A stretch of DNA of 64,000 bases from Phyllostachys edulis (taxonomy: Eukaryota > Streptophyta > Magnoliopsida > Poales > Poaceae), in the NCBI GenBank assembly GCA_036346405.1, contig CM070561.1, positions 32,158,338-32,222,337 on the forward strand, in the 5' to 3' direction. The notes under the pieces were generated by a model. It was not told the DNA's origin, ran no database searches, and worked only from the letters and a program-made list of their open reading frames with translations. Made by a program: the position numbers and the translations under genes. Below, in pieces: positions 20,266 to 33,228 of the stretch (within the stretch, counting starts at the first letter, position 1; each line of letters starts with the position of its first letter).

Positions 20266-22183
20266 TGTAGGACCGGAAAGGCGACTAGAGGGGGGGTGAA
20301 TAGACGCTCGCTCCACTTTCACCGAAACTAAATTCTACACGAACTTTTCTCCAATAGCTATTAAAGCTAAGAAGATCGGTGTATGCGCATAGCGAAGCCA
20401 TGTGATGAATCTGATTAACCCCTAAGCAAAAACACTAAAAACAGAAGTTCGAACAAATCAGACAATCGGTACAACCGCGAGTGTAATTCAGGCGGTCAGA
20501 TCTGATGTCTTGACAACCGCAGATGTTACTACGGTCGTACCTCGGTCTTGGTACAACCGCGTTGTTAAGGGCGGTTGTTCCGATTGTCCCGAACAAAGAA
20601 GAACAACTCGGGTTTCAAAAAGAAAATCGATCAAACTTTTGTTTTACTCGATGAAACTTGATCAAACTTGGAACATACCTTCTCAAGGATATCTAGAACC
20701 TATTCCAAGCAACGATCGTCCAGATCCACGTCAAAGTTTTGATCTTTTTCTGTTTTACCGAAAGAAGGTTCAAAACCGAGCAAAACGAAAAACTTGATCC
20801 ATAACTTGCTCGTGAGAGATTGATCATTCAGATGTTCTTAGATGTCTTCCCACACGTCACAGCAAGGTAGATGAGAACAAAAACCAACCAAAAACTCATC
20901 GGATCAAGGAAGCACCCAAAATAGACAAAACTAGGAGAAAGAACAAAGAGAGAGCATACTTTGAGAAATCACTCATAGATTGATTCATGGTGATGCTGGT
21001 TACAGCCACTCCCTCAAGGAGGACAAGAGCTCAATCCATGAGCACACAACTCAACTCATCTCCCTCTAGAGCCTAAGCCTCCCTTTCTCTCTAAACCCTA
21101 AAAACAAACCTAGGGTTTTCAAATGAAGTGCTTGGGGGCTATGTTACAGCAGCCACCCCTATTTATATGGAGGCCTAGAGCTTCTAGAAGACTTAACCCT
21201 AATGGGCTCCTGTTAGGCCCAATAACAAACGGGACACACACGCACGCATTTTAAAGCGCCGTCTTCACTTTTCTTGACCTAATCCACTTCTTGACGCACC
21301 GTCTTGCGCCGCGGGTTGGCATTAGGTCACCAAGACGGTATTTGGTGAAATTACCAAAATACCCCTTCTCGATCCTTCTCCATGGACCGAGTCCAATCCT
21401 GTCGAAGCAATCGCCTGCTTCGCCACGTGTAGGTTGATCAACGGCTCTCATCATGTCGGCAAGTCTCTCCGTCCAATCCCATCGGAACCTCCAAGGCACT
21501 TGCACCGACCCCGCCGCTTGATCCAACCAACAGATCGAATCGCGGTTCGATCCACCTCGTCCATTCATGCCATGCTTGAGTCACCGACCTCACCGGCATC
21601 CATGATCGTTTCGGACCTCAGCTCTCCAAGCTTAGTCCCGATCCTCCTCGCCGCTGACCGTCGTTGACCTACAAGCCACCAAGCAAGAATAGACCAAGAA
21701 ATCGTCTCCGGAACAAGTTCTTCACAACTTGACCCACGTTAGCTCAAAACATGCAATATGCAACACATATACAAAGATAAACATGGATATGACCTATCCC
21801 AAAGCCAAAACTCCAAAATGGCCAACAATCTCAACACAATCGGTACAACCGCCGTGTTACCAGCGGTACTACCGATCTGCGGTCGTATCGCTCCAATAAC
21901 TGTGGTCGTTCCGATTTCCAATGAAGACCAGAACACCCAAAACACCTTCTTTGGAATTAAGCTACCGCCATCTACCAATCGGTATAACCGCGATCCGGTA
22001 CTACCGCCACACAACTTAAGGTCAGACTGCTTCTGGTCGTACCACCCTTTAAATGCCGGTTCTTCCGATTATCCTGACACTTTGCTGAAACTTTCTGAAA
22101 AGCAAGAATTCCAACAAACCTTCAACCAAATTGCCAGTTGTAACATCACCTAGGATCATGAGCATATCCTCATGATGTTCACA
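20266..22183 (-). repeat. 3' LTR of the SIRE-type element
   Basis: On the minus strand it runs from TGTGAACATC to GGTCCTACA. A TATA-like TATAAATAGGGG lies at about 21155-21168 on the minus strand. Several CGGTACAACCGC and GCGGTCGTACC inverted motifs occur near 20468-20575 and 21840-22035. Open frames at 20510-20797 and 21758-22153 are within the LTR, recur in the other LTR, and are not genes. Confidence 0.9.
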
Positions 22184-22196
22184 ATCTCCCCCTTGA
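22184..22196 (-). other. Polypurine tract of the SIRE-type element
   Basis: On the minus strand TCAAGGGGGAGAT immediately precedes the 3' LTR start TGTGAACATC. This is the normal position and composition for the plus-strand primer. Confidence 0.88.
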
Positions 22197-23556
22197 TGAA
22201 CACATTGGCAATTTCCAAAAATGAATGTTTTGAGGTTTGAAAGAAAAGGAAATCGATTTTTTATAAAGGCACAACTTGGTCCTAAAAGCAAATGAATGCA
22301 AGGAAATGACCAAGTTGGCTTCAAAAGGCTTCAGACAAGTGAGATAAGGCGAGGAAAGCAAAGAGAGCTTCAAAATCCAGAAAATCTCACTCAAGATCCA
22401 TAAGAAAGAACAAGTGTTCTAATTGACCAGAAAATGCACAGAGAGCATCCAAAACAGCATTTTTGTCCCATTTTTCTCCCCCTTTGACAATGAATTCATC
22501 AAGGTGCATGGAGAAGATAGAGCATGAAAGTCATGGAATGGCTGTAATTTTTGTAATTTTTCATTTTTTTTGTTTGTTTTGTTTGTAATTTGAGCAAAAT
22601 GAGCCATGAAGATTATCCATGAAGACTGTACAAGTATTACACCAAGCCATATTATGTGAAGAAGCTATAAGCAAGTATGGCAAAACATGTACAGCAAAGC
22701 TAAGGCCAAAATAGCAACAATCTGAGATTAAATGAACTGAAGGCATGACAAGGTGCTCAAGATCACAGTTTAACTAAAGGTATCCAAAAATGAGTCAGGC
22801 CATGTCTATAGGCAAAATGGAGCTAGAAGCTAGAAAAAGAGTCAATTTTGAGCATTTTGAGATCAATTTTGAATCAATTTGTTCAAGCATTTAGAATTTA
22901 GCACATTAGGCACTTTGCTGAAAATGATTAGTTTTATCTTAGTAAAGCAAGTCCTGGACTAGGAGCCATCCACAACTGCCTTCTAAGTTTCAACCAATTG
23001 CCAATTTATTTTCTTAGCATTGTGCTAGATCTCAAGCCTCACTACGACCATTCCAAGCAACACAAGCTTAAGAGAATAGTCTGGTCATCCAAAACTCCCC
23101 GAGTTCATGCCTAGTGCAATGGCAAGCGCCTCATAAGAAAGAATTGGTGAGATCAGTTTTTTTCGCACAAAAAGCTCATTTTTCATTTGCTTGACTTGAG
23201 AATTAGCATAGCTCAATTTAACAATTAGAAAAAGTTCAGGACTCAATTAAGCCTATATGACATGGCATGAATCATGAAAGGATCACAAAAGCAAAACTAG
23301 TCACAAGATCCAACAAGTCATATTATAATTCAGTTTGCACACAGATAATAGAGCTAGCATGACAAAAAGCTAAGCTATACATAAAAAGCCATAAAAGATA
23401 TCTAGCAAGCTAGCACAAGACATGGCAGGGTATAAAGTATGAAAGCATGTCATACAAGGATAATAATCAAAGCTCCATAAGGTTATATTACAATGCAAGT
23501 TGCTGAAGTTTAAAATGCATTATGATACAATGAATGCAAAAAGAGCAAACTCCCCT
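22197..23556 (-). other. SIRE-type 3' spacer, no open frame
   Basis: About 1.36 kb lies between the end of RNase H and the polypurine tract. SIRE-lineage elements often have a long spacer here, sometimes with an envelope-like frame. None is visible: only short frames occur. The stretch is A-rich on the plus strand with no recognised motifs. Confidence 0.7.
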
Positions 23557-24720
23557 TCAAAACAGGCTAAGAGGACTAACAACCCCCAATTCTCCCCGCA
23601 GAAAAGCAAAACGAGAAGAATCAAGAGCTTTAGTGAAAATGTCAAGAACTCGATGCTCGAGACTCAACAAAATGAAGCACAACATCACCCTTCTCAACAT
23701 GGTCTCTAAGGAAATGGTAACGAATGTCAATATGCTTAGTCCTAGAATGTTGCATGGGGTTTTTGGCAATATTAATGGCGCTAGTGTTGTCACGAAAAAG
23801 AGGAACACTACCTAAAACAACCCATAGTCCCGCAGAGTAGACAAGATCCAGAGAACCCGAGAGCAACCATCGGTCATAGCTACATACTCGGCCTCGGCGA
23901 AGGGATCAGGCAACAGAGGATCTGCTTCCTAGATGACCACGAGATGAGAGATGTGCCTAAGAAATGACAAGTGCTGAAGTACTCTTCCTATCTACTCTAC
24001 ACCCTAAAATCAAAGATCGAAAAAGCCCGAATAGAGAGAGCGGAAGAAGAATACCAAAGTCCAAAGTCAAGAGTGTCCCGGAGGTACTGAATATGCGACG
24101 ACCGCTTGATGATGAGAAGCTCGAGGAAGCTCGAATCGAGCGCATGCACACACAATAATTGTATGTCCTACTCGACTGTGAGGTAGAGGAGGAGCCAATC
24201 ATGTCATGTACTTCTTCCGTCCACTGGCTCTCCATCCTCATCTAGGTCCAAAGACAGTTGGTCGTGGCAATGGGAGTAGACATTGGTCATCGCTTCCCAT
24301 GTCGGGCGGCGAAGAAGGTCCTTTGTATACTTACTTTGATGAATGAAGGTACCTTCTTTCGGTTGCTTGACTTGAAGACCAAGGAAGAAGGTCAATTAGC
24401 CCATCATGCTCATCTCAAACTCCCCGCTCATAGAATCAAAATCTAGACACCAAAGCATGAGAGGAACCACCGAAAATGATATCATCCACATAAATCAACC
24501 AATAAGAAGTCAACGCCATGCTTAAGAGTGAACAAGGTTTTATCAACCATTCCCATTTTGAAATCATTACTAAGCGAAAACTCTTAAGCCTATCATACCA
24601 AGCTCTAGGGCTTGCTTCATCCATACAAGGCTTTGGAGAGTTTAAAACCCGGTTTGGGAATTTTGGATTTTCAAACCGGTGGTTGCTTGACAAAGACCTC
24701 TTCTTCTATGAAACCATTCA
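23557..24720 (-). pseudogene. Reverse transcriptase and RNase H region (SIRE-type), broken
   Basis: Reverse transcriptase: a PRAWYDRL block near 24600, the active-site YVDD at 24481-24492 followed by IIFGGSS, then a TFFLGLQVKQ block near 24370-24395. RNase H: DNTSAINIAKNP and HIDIRYHFLRDHVEKG near 23700-23790, ending in an LFTKALD-like tail. The frames change repeatedly (24436-24693, 24204-24395, 23642-23866, 23557-23808), so no intact polyprotein is read. This enzyme would copy the element's RNA into DNA. Confidence 0.85.
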
Positions 24721-25203
24721 GAAAGCACTTTTGACATCCATTTGAAAAAGCTTGAAGCCCTTAGATGTCGCAAATGCTAGCAAAATTCAATGGCTTCCAA
24801 TCTAGCTACTGAGAGCAAAAGTCTCTTCAAAGTCTAAGCCCTCTACCGGAATAACCTTGAGCTACAAGCCTAGCCTTGTTGCGAACTACCAACCCATCCT
24901 CACTTTGCTTATTTTTGAAAATCCATTTTGTTCCAATTACATGTTGATTAGGTGGAGGTTCAACTAAGGTCCGACTTGGTTTCTTTCAAAATTTTCAAGT
25001 TCTTTATGCATGGCATTGACCCAAGAGGCATCGAAAGAGCATGGGTGACATCTCGGGGTTCAAAAGAAGCAACAAAAGCGTAATGTGCATGGGAATCGAA
25101 GAATGAACTCGAGCGAGTGACTCGCTCATGAAGATCCCCAATAATCTGCTTTCGGTGGATACTGTCATTGAATGTGAAGAGGAGCTCCGGTGCGTAGTGG
25201 CCT

Positions 25204-26101
25204 CTACCTCATGGGTCGTGGAGGTAAGAACAGAGCCACTCGATCGTCGGTGAAGGTAGGAAGAGGTCGCTCATCCAAGTCGGAGTAGTAGAAGCGGGCT
25301 CCCCAACCCTCTCGAAATGACCGGAGGATGGATTGGGTCCTCATCCTCGAGTCATCGTCGACGAAGATGCTTTCTCGAATATCAGAAACCTGTGTACCTG
25401 CAAAGATCGGGTCTAGTACCGTGACTAGCCTCATCAAAAGTGACTTCGCAAGTCTCAACAATTTTGTTAGTGTCAAAATTAAATACACGATAGCCACGAG
25501 AATGAGCAGATATCCAAGAAATATGCCATCGTAACATCTAGATTCAAATTTATCAAGGTTGCCATGTTTAAGAATGAAACACTTGCAACCAAAAATCTTG
25601 AAATGAGAAACTTTGGGCTTATGACCAAATCTGAGCTCATAGGAAGTCTTACCAATAACAGATCTCAAGAACACCCTATTAGAAATATAACAAGCAAGAA
25701 AGATAGCCTCATTAAAAACCTCCTAGGTGTGGAATGCTCATCTAGCATGGTCCCGCCATCTCTACAAGGGTCCTATTCTTCCTCTCTACAACACCATTCT
25801 CACTGGGGAACTCTAGGTGAAGAAAACGGTGCTCTAGCCCCTATCGTAATGTAGGTGGCAAAGGAAGAATTCTTGAATTCTGTCCCATTGTCACTCCTAA
25901 TGGCTCTCAAAGCTCCAGAAGATCAACAATGAAGTCTAAGGACCAAATCTCTAAAGAAACCAAATGCCTCGTCCTTAGAAACCGTAAAATAAACCCATGA
26001 ATACCGGAGTAATCATCTACAATCACAAGCACATACCACTTACCACCCAAGCAGACTCTAGAAGGACCAACAAAGTCTAAGTGCAAGAGCCGACCGTCCA
26101 T
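25204..26101 (-). pseudogene. Integrase region (SIRE-type), broken
   Basis: The frame at 25907-26101 carries HLDFVGPSRV and YVLVIVDDYSG, the first part of the copia integrase catalytic core with its leading Asp. The frame at 25204-25674 carries GKTSYELRFGHKP, FGCKCFILKHG and DGIFLGY, the GKTPYEL / FG-C / FLGY stretch downstream of the core. The two parts are in different frames with stops between. The zinc-binding N-terminus and protease could not be traced cleanly above 26101. Confidence 0.8.
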
Positions 26102-26682
26102 CGGTCATCACTAAGGTAAGAGGAGGATGAGAAGCGTAAACCATCTTACCATGTCTACAGTGGTGTGCACACAAGATCTCTAATGACCTTCACCTAGGCA
26201 AACCTCTAATCAAATCCTTACTCTCGACTCTAGTCAAGTGGTCGAAACCTATGTGACCAAGCCTACGATGCCACAAAACTAGATCATGGGAATCGAAGCA
26301 ACAAGACACCTAGGGCTAGAAGCGAAGAGATACAAATTAGCACAAAAGATCCTCTCAAACCGGAAATCTTAAAACAAGCTCACCAGAGGAATCTAAAACC
26401 CTCACTCACCACACTTAAATCTCACCTCTAGACCCTCATCAAGCAGCTGAGAAACTGAAAGCAGATTATATTTCAGCTTACTTACCAAAGCGACGTCCTT
26501 GAGCATGAATTTGTTGTTGACGCCAAGATCGTGTCCTTAGTCATCACTTGCAGGTAGAAGCATCCCCAAATGTGATCAATTCATTTCCGGATGCACGTGT
26601 GAGGAGGAGAACCATCTAGAATCCTCAAATATATGTCGAGAACACCGAGTCAACAATCCATATGTCCTCCTTCCTCGCACGC

Positions 26683-29378
26683 CTAACCTAATGAGCACGA
26701 GCAGAAACATATGTGCTTCAAGATCAAGTTAGTGATAAAAGACTTGGGAATCCAGTACTGAGTCACATGATGCTTAGGCAAAATAGTAGAAGCAGCAGTA
26801 AAACGGTTAGGAACAGAATCATAAGAATGCACACGTGAACCACCTAGACCTCTCCGAAATGATCTACCAAAAGATCGGTACTCCCCCTGTCTAGATGCTA
26901 CACGTGATCTCTCCTCATGATATCCTAAACCAGAGCGCTGCTTAGAGCCACCAAAAGAATCGAAGAAGTCATCTACAAACCTAGGCCCATGTCTAGAAGG
27001 AAGGACAGGCTGCCTGGCTCTAGAGACTACAGTAGGTGCAAAAACTCCTCTAATGGACCTCAAAGCACTCATCCTCTCCTTTCTCTCAATTTTGGCTCTA
27101 CGAAAACAGAACTCAACAATATGGCCATTCTTCTTGCAGAAGGTGCAATGGTACTTGACCTTTTGAGGGGTCTGACCTGATGAAGCAGAAGCACCTATCT
27201 TGCTAGAAAGGGTTTGAGCAAAACCAGCAGATTTAAAGATTATTTTGGATGGCTTAGAGGGTTCTACCTCAAACAGGCCACTCTCAACAGCTCTAACAAC
27301 CTTAGGTGGATGATTCTTGGAATGCTCTAGGGAATCAAAACCTAGGCCACTATTATTCACACTCACCTTAGATTTGTCTAGAATCATGTTGAGTTTCTTC
27401 TTCCCACCAACAAATCTCTCAAGAGATCCTCTGAGATAGTCATTTTGATTGGCTAGTTCAGCACAAGAAACACACTTATTTGACTTGCTAGCCCTATCAG
27501 ACTTTTCCTTATAGTGAGCTACCTCGGCTTTCAAAGCCTCACAAGACACACAATAGTTATCCCTAATCTTATCCAAATGCTCTTTGAACTTAACTCTAAA
27601 CGCTTCTTGTATCCTATCTACATTATGCCCAAGTTCAATACAAAGAGTACAAGAATCGAATCAACAACTTTCTTGGAAGCAAATATGGACATGGATTGTT
27701 CAATTTTAGCCTTTTCTTCTAGTGTCTTGTTTAAAGCATCATTCTCAAGTGTGAGTTTAACACGTTTTCACATGAAGCGCTTTTAGAGTACGTAATCATT
27801 TCGCACATCTCCTTCATTTTAATCTTATTTTTCTCACAATGAGAGCAGTGTAACTAGCATCAAATTTACTCAATTCTTTTGTAGCACTATCCAATTTTAG
27901 TTCAAGCAAAGCACAATTTGAACAAGGCAAAGGGATAGCATCAACAAGAGTCACATCTAAAGCAATGGCATTCATGCAAGCGTGACTAGACTTGAGAGTT
28001 TCTAGTTCATCAAGAGCATCTTTTAATTGATTTGTAACAGAGGAATGAGCAAGTCTTAGAGTTACCAATTCATCATACATTCCGAACAAGCATCACAAAC
28101 ATCTTCGAGATTTAATCGATTTGAGTGTAGCAACTTCTAGTTTCAAGTTATCAATCATGATGTCCCGATTCTTAAGCATTCTAGCTTGCTTATCTAATTT
28201 TCGCTCGAAATGACCAAAGCACGTTTCATCCGAAAGTGAGGGACATACCTCATCGGGATCGCCGAAAAGGTCGCCGCCGTTTGAGGAGTCGACGTCGTGG
28301 TCGTCCTGGCCATGAAGCACATGCCGTGAAGTCTTGATCCTTCTTCTTGCCATGAGAGTCGTCGCCGTCCTCCGTCCCCGAGTCCACATCGCTCATGTCA
28401 ACAGACTCAAGAGCGGTAAGGACCTTCTTGATTTAACTTGCGATAGTTCGCTTCTTGGGCTTCAGATCCTTAGCTTGAGGACGCCCGAAAGTCCTTCTCC
28501 ATCTTGCCCTTCAGCTTGGGGCAACTGGAGCGAATGTGGTTTGGTTCACCACACTCAAAGCACGTAACAGGGCCACCTCTCCTTCTGTTCCTCACCTTGT
28601 TAAAGACTCTCGAGAATTTGGTGGTTAGGAGGGCTAAATCATCCTCAGGTATTTTCTCTAGCCGCTCATCGCCAGAGAATGCAAAGCGACAAAGAAAGAC
28701 CAGATGAGCCAAAGTCCAAAGAATCGAAGAGCTACCCGAGATGGGTCAACCACCAAAGCCATCGACTGTTTTGGGGAGTCGCGAGATGAAATCAATCTCA
28801 TGCGACTTCAACCTCGAGTAAAGCTTATCCATGGTAAGCTCACTCATGACAAGATGTTGTCATTGATGGATGTGATCTTCATTCCCCGACTCTCACATCA
28901 AGAGCACCCAAGAACCGGCGGCATTCTCGGACTCAAGAAATGTGAGACCTACAAGACGTAAATTATGAAGAATCTTGGAAAACCTTCCCAATAACTCATC
29001 CAAAGATTCACCGGGCTTTTGTTCGATCTTTGAGTATTCTTTCTTGAGTTGGTTCTGCTCACTTCCTTGATAGTCAGAGAGCCCTCGTGGTAATCACAGA
29101 GGGTCTTCCAGATCTCATGAGCGAGACTTCGATGAGACACACGCCAAACTCGGATCGACTAAGCCCTTGAATCAAGAAGTTCCGAGCCTTGTTTGTTAGC
29201 CTCAACATCGAGTTGATTACATCTTCATCGGTACCAAGACGACATAAGCATTTTTGACCTTAAGCCAAATTATGCGTGCCCTTGAGCCTCGATGTAGGCT
29301 TGCATGCGAGCCTTCCAAAGAAGCAAAATCAACTCCATCGAAAATATGAGGTTTGAGTGAATACTTGTCGATCGCCAT
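26683..29378 (-). pseudogene. Gag region (SIRE-type) with two zinc knuckles, broken
   Basis: The start ATG is at 29378 on the minus strand, just after the primer-binding site, and gives MAIDKYSLKPHIFDG, typical of SIRE Gag. A first CCHC knuckle, CFECGEPNHIRSSCP, lies near 28515-28565. The longest open stretch (26683-27576, 297 residues) has coiled-coil-like DKIRDNYCVSCEALKAEVAHY, a CVSCAEL repeat, and a second knuckle, CTFCKKNGHIVEFC, near 27110-27155. Frames at 27814-28089 and 28093-28389 fill the gap. At least four frameshifts break the gene. Two spaced knuckles are usual for this lineage's long Gag. Confidence 0.82.
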
Positions 29379-29416
29379 GGCTCCAAAGATCGGTTAAGAT
29401 CTATGAGAAGAGCTTA

Positions 29417-29432
29417 ACCGCTCGATACCAAT
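29417..29432 (-). other. Primer-binding site of the SIRE-type element
   Basis: On the minus strand TTGGTATCGAGCGG follows 1-2 bp after the 5' LTR end. It matches the initiator Met tRNA-complementary TGGTATCAGAGC apart from a one-base gap. Confidence 0.8.
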
Positions 29433-31348
29433 TGTAGGACCTAAAGGCGACTAGAGGGGGTGAATAGACGCCGCTCCACTTTCACCGAAACTAAATTCAA
29501 CACTAACTTTTCTCCAATAGCTATTAAAGCTAAGAAGATCGGTGTATGCGCATAGCGGAAGCCATGTGATGAATCGATTAACCCCTAAGCAAAAACACTA
29601 AAAACAGAAGTTACGAACAAATCAGACAATCGGTACAACCGCTAGCAGTAATCAGGCGGTCAGATCGACAAAGTCTTGTACAACCTTGATGTTACGGCGG
29701 TCGTACCTCGGTCGCGGTACAACCGCAGTGTTAAGGGCGGTTGTTCCGATTGTCCTGGAACAGCAAGAACAACTCGGGTTTCAAAAAGAAAATCGATCAA
29801 ACTTTTGTTCTACTCGATGAAACTTGATCAAACTTGGAACAAACCTTCTCAAGGATATCTAGAACCTATTCCAAGCAACGATCGTCCAGATCCACGTCAA
29901 AGTTTTGATCTTTTTCTGTTTTACCGAAAGAAGGTTCAAAACCGAGCAAAACGAAAAACTTGATCCATAACTTGCTCGTGAGAGATTGATCATTCAGATG
30001 TTCTTAGATGTCTTCCCACACGTCACAGCAAGGTAGATGAGAACAAAAACCAACCAAAAACTCATCGGATCAAGGAAGCACCCAAAATAGACAAAACTAG
30101 GAGAAAGAACAAAGAGAGAGCATACTTTGAGAAATCACTCATAGATTGATTCATGGTGATGCTGGTTACAGCCACTCCCTCAAGGAGGACAAGAGCTCAA
30201 TCCATGAGCACACAACTCAACTCATCTCCCTCTAGAGCCTAAGCCTCCTTTCTCTAAACCCTAAAAACAAACCTAGGGTTTTCAAATGAAGTGCTTGGGG
30301 CTATGTTACAGCAGCCCACCCCTATTTATATGGAGGCCTAGAGCTTCTAGAAGACTTAACCCTAATGGGCTCTGTTAGGCCCAATAACAAGCGGACACAC
30401 ACGCACGCATATTAAAGCGCCGTCTTCACTTTTCTTGACCTAATCCACTTCTTGACGCACCGCCTTGCGCCGCTGGTTGGCATTAGGTCACCAAGACTAG
30501 ATTTGGTGAAATTACCAAAATACCCTTCTCGATCCTTCTCCATGGACCGAGTCCAACTCTGTCGAAGCAATCGCCGCTTCGCCACGTAGGTTGATCAACG
30601 GCTCTCATCATGTCGGCAAGTCTCTCCGTCCAATCCCATCGGAACCTCCAAGGCACTTGCACCGACCCCGTGCCGCTTGATCCAACCAACAGATCGAATC
30701 GCGGTTCGATCCACTCGTCCATTCATGCCATGCTTGAGTCACCTGACCTCACCCGGCATCCATGATCGTTCTGGACCTCAGCTCTCCAAGCTTAGTCCCG
30801 ATCCTCCTCGCCGTTGACCGTCGTTGACCTGCAAGCCACCTGCACAGCAATAGACCAAGAAATCGTCTCCGGGAACAAGTTCTTCACAACTTGACCCACG
30901 TTAGCTCAAAACATGCAATATGCAACACATATACAAAGATAAACATGGATATGACCTATCCCAAAGCCAAAACTCCAAAATGGCCAACAATCTCAACACA
31001 ATCGGTACAACCGCCGTGTTACCAACGGTACTACCGCTCTGCGGTCGTACCGCTCCAATAACTGCGGTCGTTCCGATTTCCAATGAAGACCAGAACTCCC
31101 AAAACACCTTCTCTGGAATTAAGCTACCGCCATCTACTAATCGGTATAATCACGATCCCAGATTACCGCCACACAACTTCGATGTCGTGATTGATTCATG
31201 GTCGTCATCACCTTTAAACGCCGGTTCTTCCGATTATCCTGACACTTTGCTGAAACTTTCTGAAAAGCAAGAATTCCAACAAACCTTCAACCAAATTGCC
31301 AGTTGTAACATCACCTAGGATCATGAGCATATCCTCATGATGTTCACA
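29433..31348 (-). repeat. 5' LTR of the SIRE-type element
   Basis: It matches 20266-22183 nearly throughout. The visible differences are mainly one- or two-base insertions and deletions plus a few substitutions. The same minus-strand TATAAATAGGGG lies near 30322-30333. Open frames here duplicate those of the other LTR and are not genes. Confidence 0.9.
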
Positions 31349-31353
31349 GAGCG
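31349..31353. other. Target-site duplication of the SIRE-type element (right)
   Basis: GAGCG follows the LTR terminal TTCACA and matches 20261-20265. The palindrome arm resumes with GGATGGAGTG right after. Confidence 0.9.
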
Positions 31354-32823
31354 GGATGGAGTGAAATGGCGGGTTAAATGTGTCGGATCAGTTTTTCAAA
31401 CATCTGAGGAGACAAGCTCCATGGTATATAAGTTTCAAATTCTTCAAACCAAGAATAATTCAAGGTGGCAATTGAATGCCATGTTGATCTTATTAGTACA
31501 CAAGACTATACTACATGTTGTTTTAACTTTTATCCTGTATGTTTGGAAAACTGATCCTACACATTTAACCCGCCGTTTCGCTCCATCCCGCTTAATATCT
31601 TCAATGTCCCGCCCAACACATTTATTCCAGAGTAATCATTTATTCAAAGACCTTGACAACTAGGCGATTTATTAGGATGCGCATCGCATTTGATTGAGTT
31701 TCCTATATTAGTAACTTAGTATAACATAATACTCATTAGTAAAAGAGAGATAAATATTTTTGTTAATCAATTTTCTGCAAATTTATATCTTACAATTGTG
31801 ATCAAAATTTGACAGATTGACTGAATACTTTATTTTACAACAGGCTGAAGTCGAAGATGCTAATGTCTGGGTACAAGCACTAGAGATGTTTGTCTCAAGC
31901 ATTTTCGATTTCATCATCTCAGTATCAGGGAATTGTGAGATACGTACTTGACGTTACATTGTTTCTGTAATTTCTTTAAACTGTCAGCGTAATTCCAGAT
32001 GTGTCAAAATTTTGGATTACCGAGTTTAGTCTGAGTCTATGACTTGCTTTGAACTCAGAAAATAAATTTCATGGGAAGTAGGCCAAAATACTATATCAAA
32101 ATGTCTAATGGATTCCATGTGAGTAAAATATATGTAGTCGATAGATTCAGATGTGCCGTTCTCTTAATTTCATCGATTGGGTCCACGGAGTCAATAGGAT
32201 CCCCTTCTCAAAACTATAATAAAATAAATAATGCGGCATGTAATGTCAAAGATAGATTAATGATGCATGCCACCTCAGTGACAGTCTAATGAAGTGGCTA
32301 GCATGTCAATTGGGCGCTGGCACATCGGTTAACTTGGTTATTGTTCAAATTTAACCACATTGAAGTGGTGGGTTACCACCCACTTCACACTGAGTGACTA
32401 TGTGTGATCAATATGGCGACCCTTTTTAAGTGTATTTTAAGAGAAAACAAGGATAGACAAGTAGATAAAATGTAAGTTTTCTTCGTACCCTTTTAGTCTA
32501 ACCTAATAAAGGTAAAATGACTAATGGTACCAATCTTGATGATAGGTATTATAAAAGTAGAGTGGTAAATAGCTAAAGTGGATAAAGAGTGGAACATAGC
32601 TAGATTTTCCTATGAAATGGTGATGCATATCTTCAAATTTCTGCAATCATGAGTTCGTAACTACATCCTATGATGATCTGACATTTGAATCCTATCAACC
32701 CAAAAACAACCAAGCCAAATATCCCTACTTTGAAGGGAGAAACCATGATGATTAATAAAAAAGGCATCTAAATGATCTATTACCACTACTTTCGGATAAA
32801 AACTACATCTAAAACAACGAACA
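31354..32823 (-). repeat. Palindrome centre and right arm
   Basis: 31354-31397 completes the left arm (GGATGGAGTGAAATGGCGGG, then ATGTGTCGGATCAG). 31398-31545 is the unpaired centre. 31546-32823 is the right arm, matching 19030-20265 in reverse complement with few differences. Landmarks are GATCCTACACATTTAACCCG, then CTAGGCGATTTATTAGGATG, then CCTTTTTAAGTGTATTTTAAG. The outer edge falls at an AACGAACA junction with the next repeat. If transcribed, the RNA would fold into one long hairpin. Confidence 0.87.
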
Positions 32824-33228
32824 ATATAGTACAAAAAATACTACTTTATTAAAACACTAACACTATTACACCAGAGTGGACACACACCTTGGTGGCTAGC
32901 CTAGGACTCACATCATACACTCACCTTGCCTTCTACCATGCTCATATGCCATGGCATGGCAAGGAGTCATGGCCTCTATTTATAGTGATTGAGGGCATTG
33001 GATTGACAAGTGTTAAGATCATTGCCCTTGATCTAAAATATCTAGAATATCCACGCTCTTCCAAGAAAATATCCATGCCCTAGAGAGTTTCCTAATTTAT
33101 TTAACTAGCTATTCTAGAGTACTCCCTAGAAAGTATCTACGCTCTTGCAATCTTTCAGATATCTAGAAGCTTGCATTGCCAGCTTCTAACAAATCATCAG
33201 TGAAATAACATGCTTGCAAACCCTGTTG
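32818..33228 (-). repeat. LTR-like ~410-bp repeat, copy 1
   Basis: It matches 53738-54150 from CGAACAATATAGTACAAA to ATGCTTGCAAAC. On the minus strand it has CACTATAAATAGAGG (a TATA-type promoter), an AATAAAG signal ~215 bp further on, and a TGTTAGAAGC start typical of copia LTRs. No primer-binding site or polypurine tract adjoins it, so it may be a solo LTR with unclear ends. Confidence 0.5.

Larger units (their letters stand above)
20266..31348 (-). mobile_element. SIRE-type Ty1/copia retrotransposon, complete ends
   Basis: It has two LTRs of 1918 bp (20266-22183) and 1916 bp (29433-31348), a primer-binding site, a polypurine tract and a 5-bp target duplication, total 11,083 bp. Its genes lie on the minus strand in the order gag, protease/integrase, reverse transcriptase, RNase H, as in Ty1/copia. 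Two zinc knuckles, the YVDDIIFG reverse-transcriptase motif and an RNase H block with DNTSAINIAKNP point to the SIRE (Maximus/Opie-like) lineage. The coding region is broken by many frameshifts, although the LTRs are very alike. It sits inside the palindrome. Confidence 0.92.

Noticed and set aside
20510..22153. Open frames present in duplicate at 29676-31318
   Set aside because: They lie inside the two LTRs of the same element and owe their conservation to LTR identity.
22197..23556. Possible envelope-like gene of the SIRE-type element
   Set aside because: No frame longer than ~70 residues and no membrane or coiled-coil pattern; treated as spacer.
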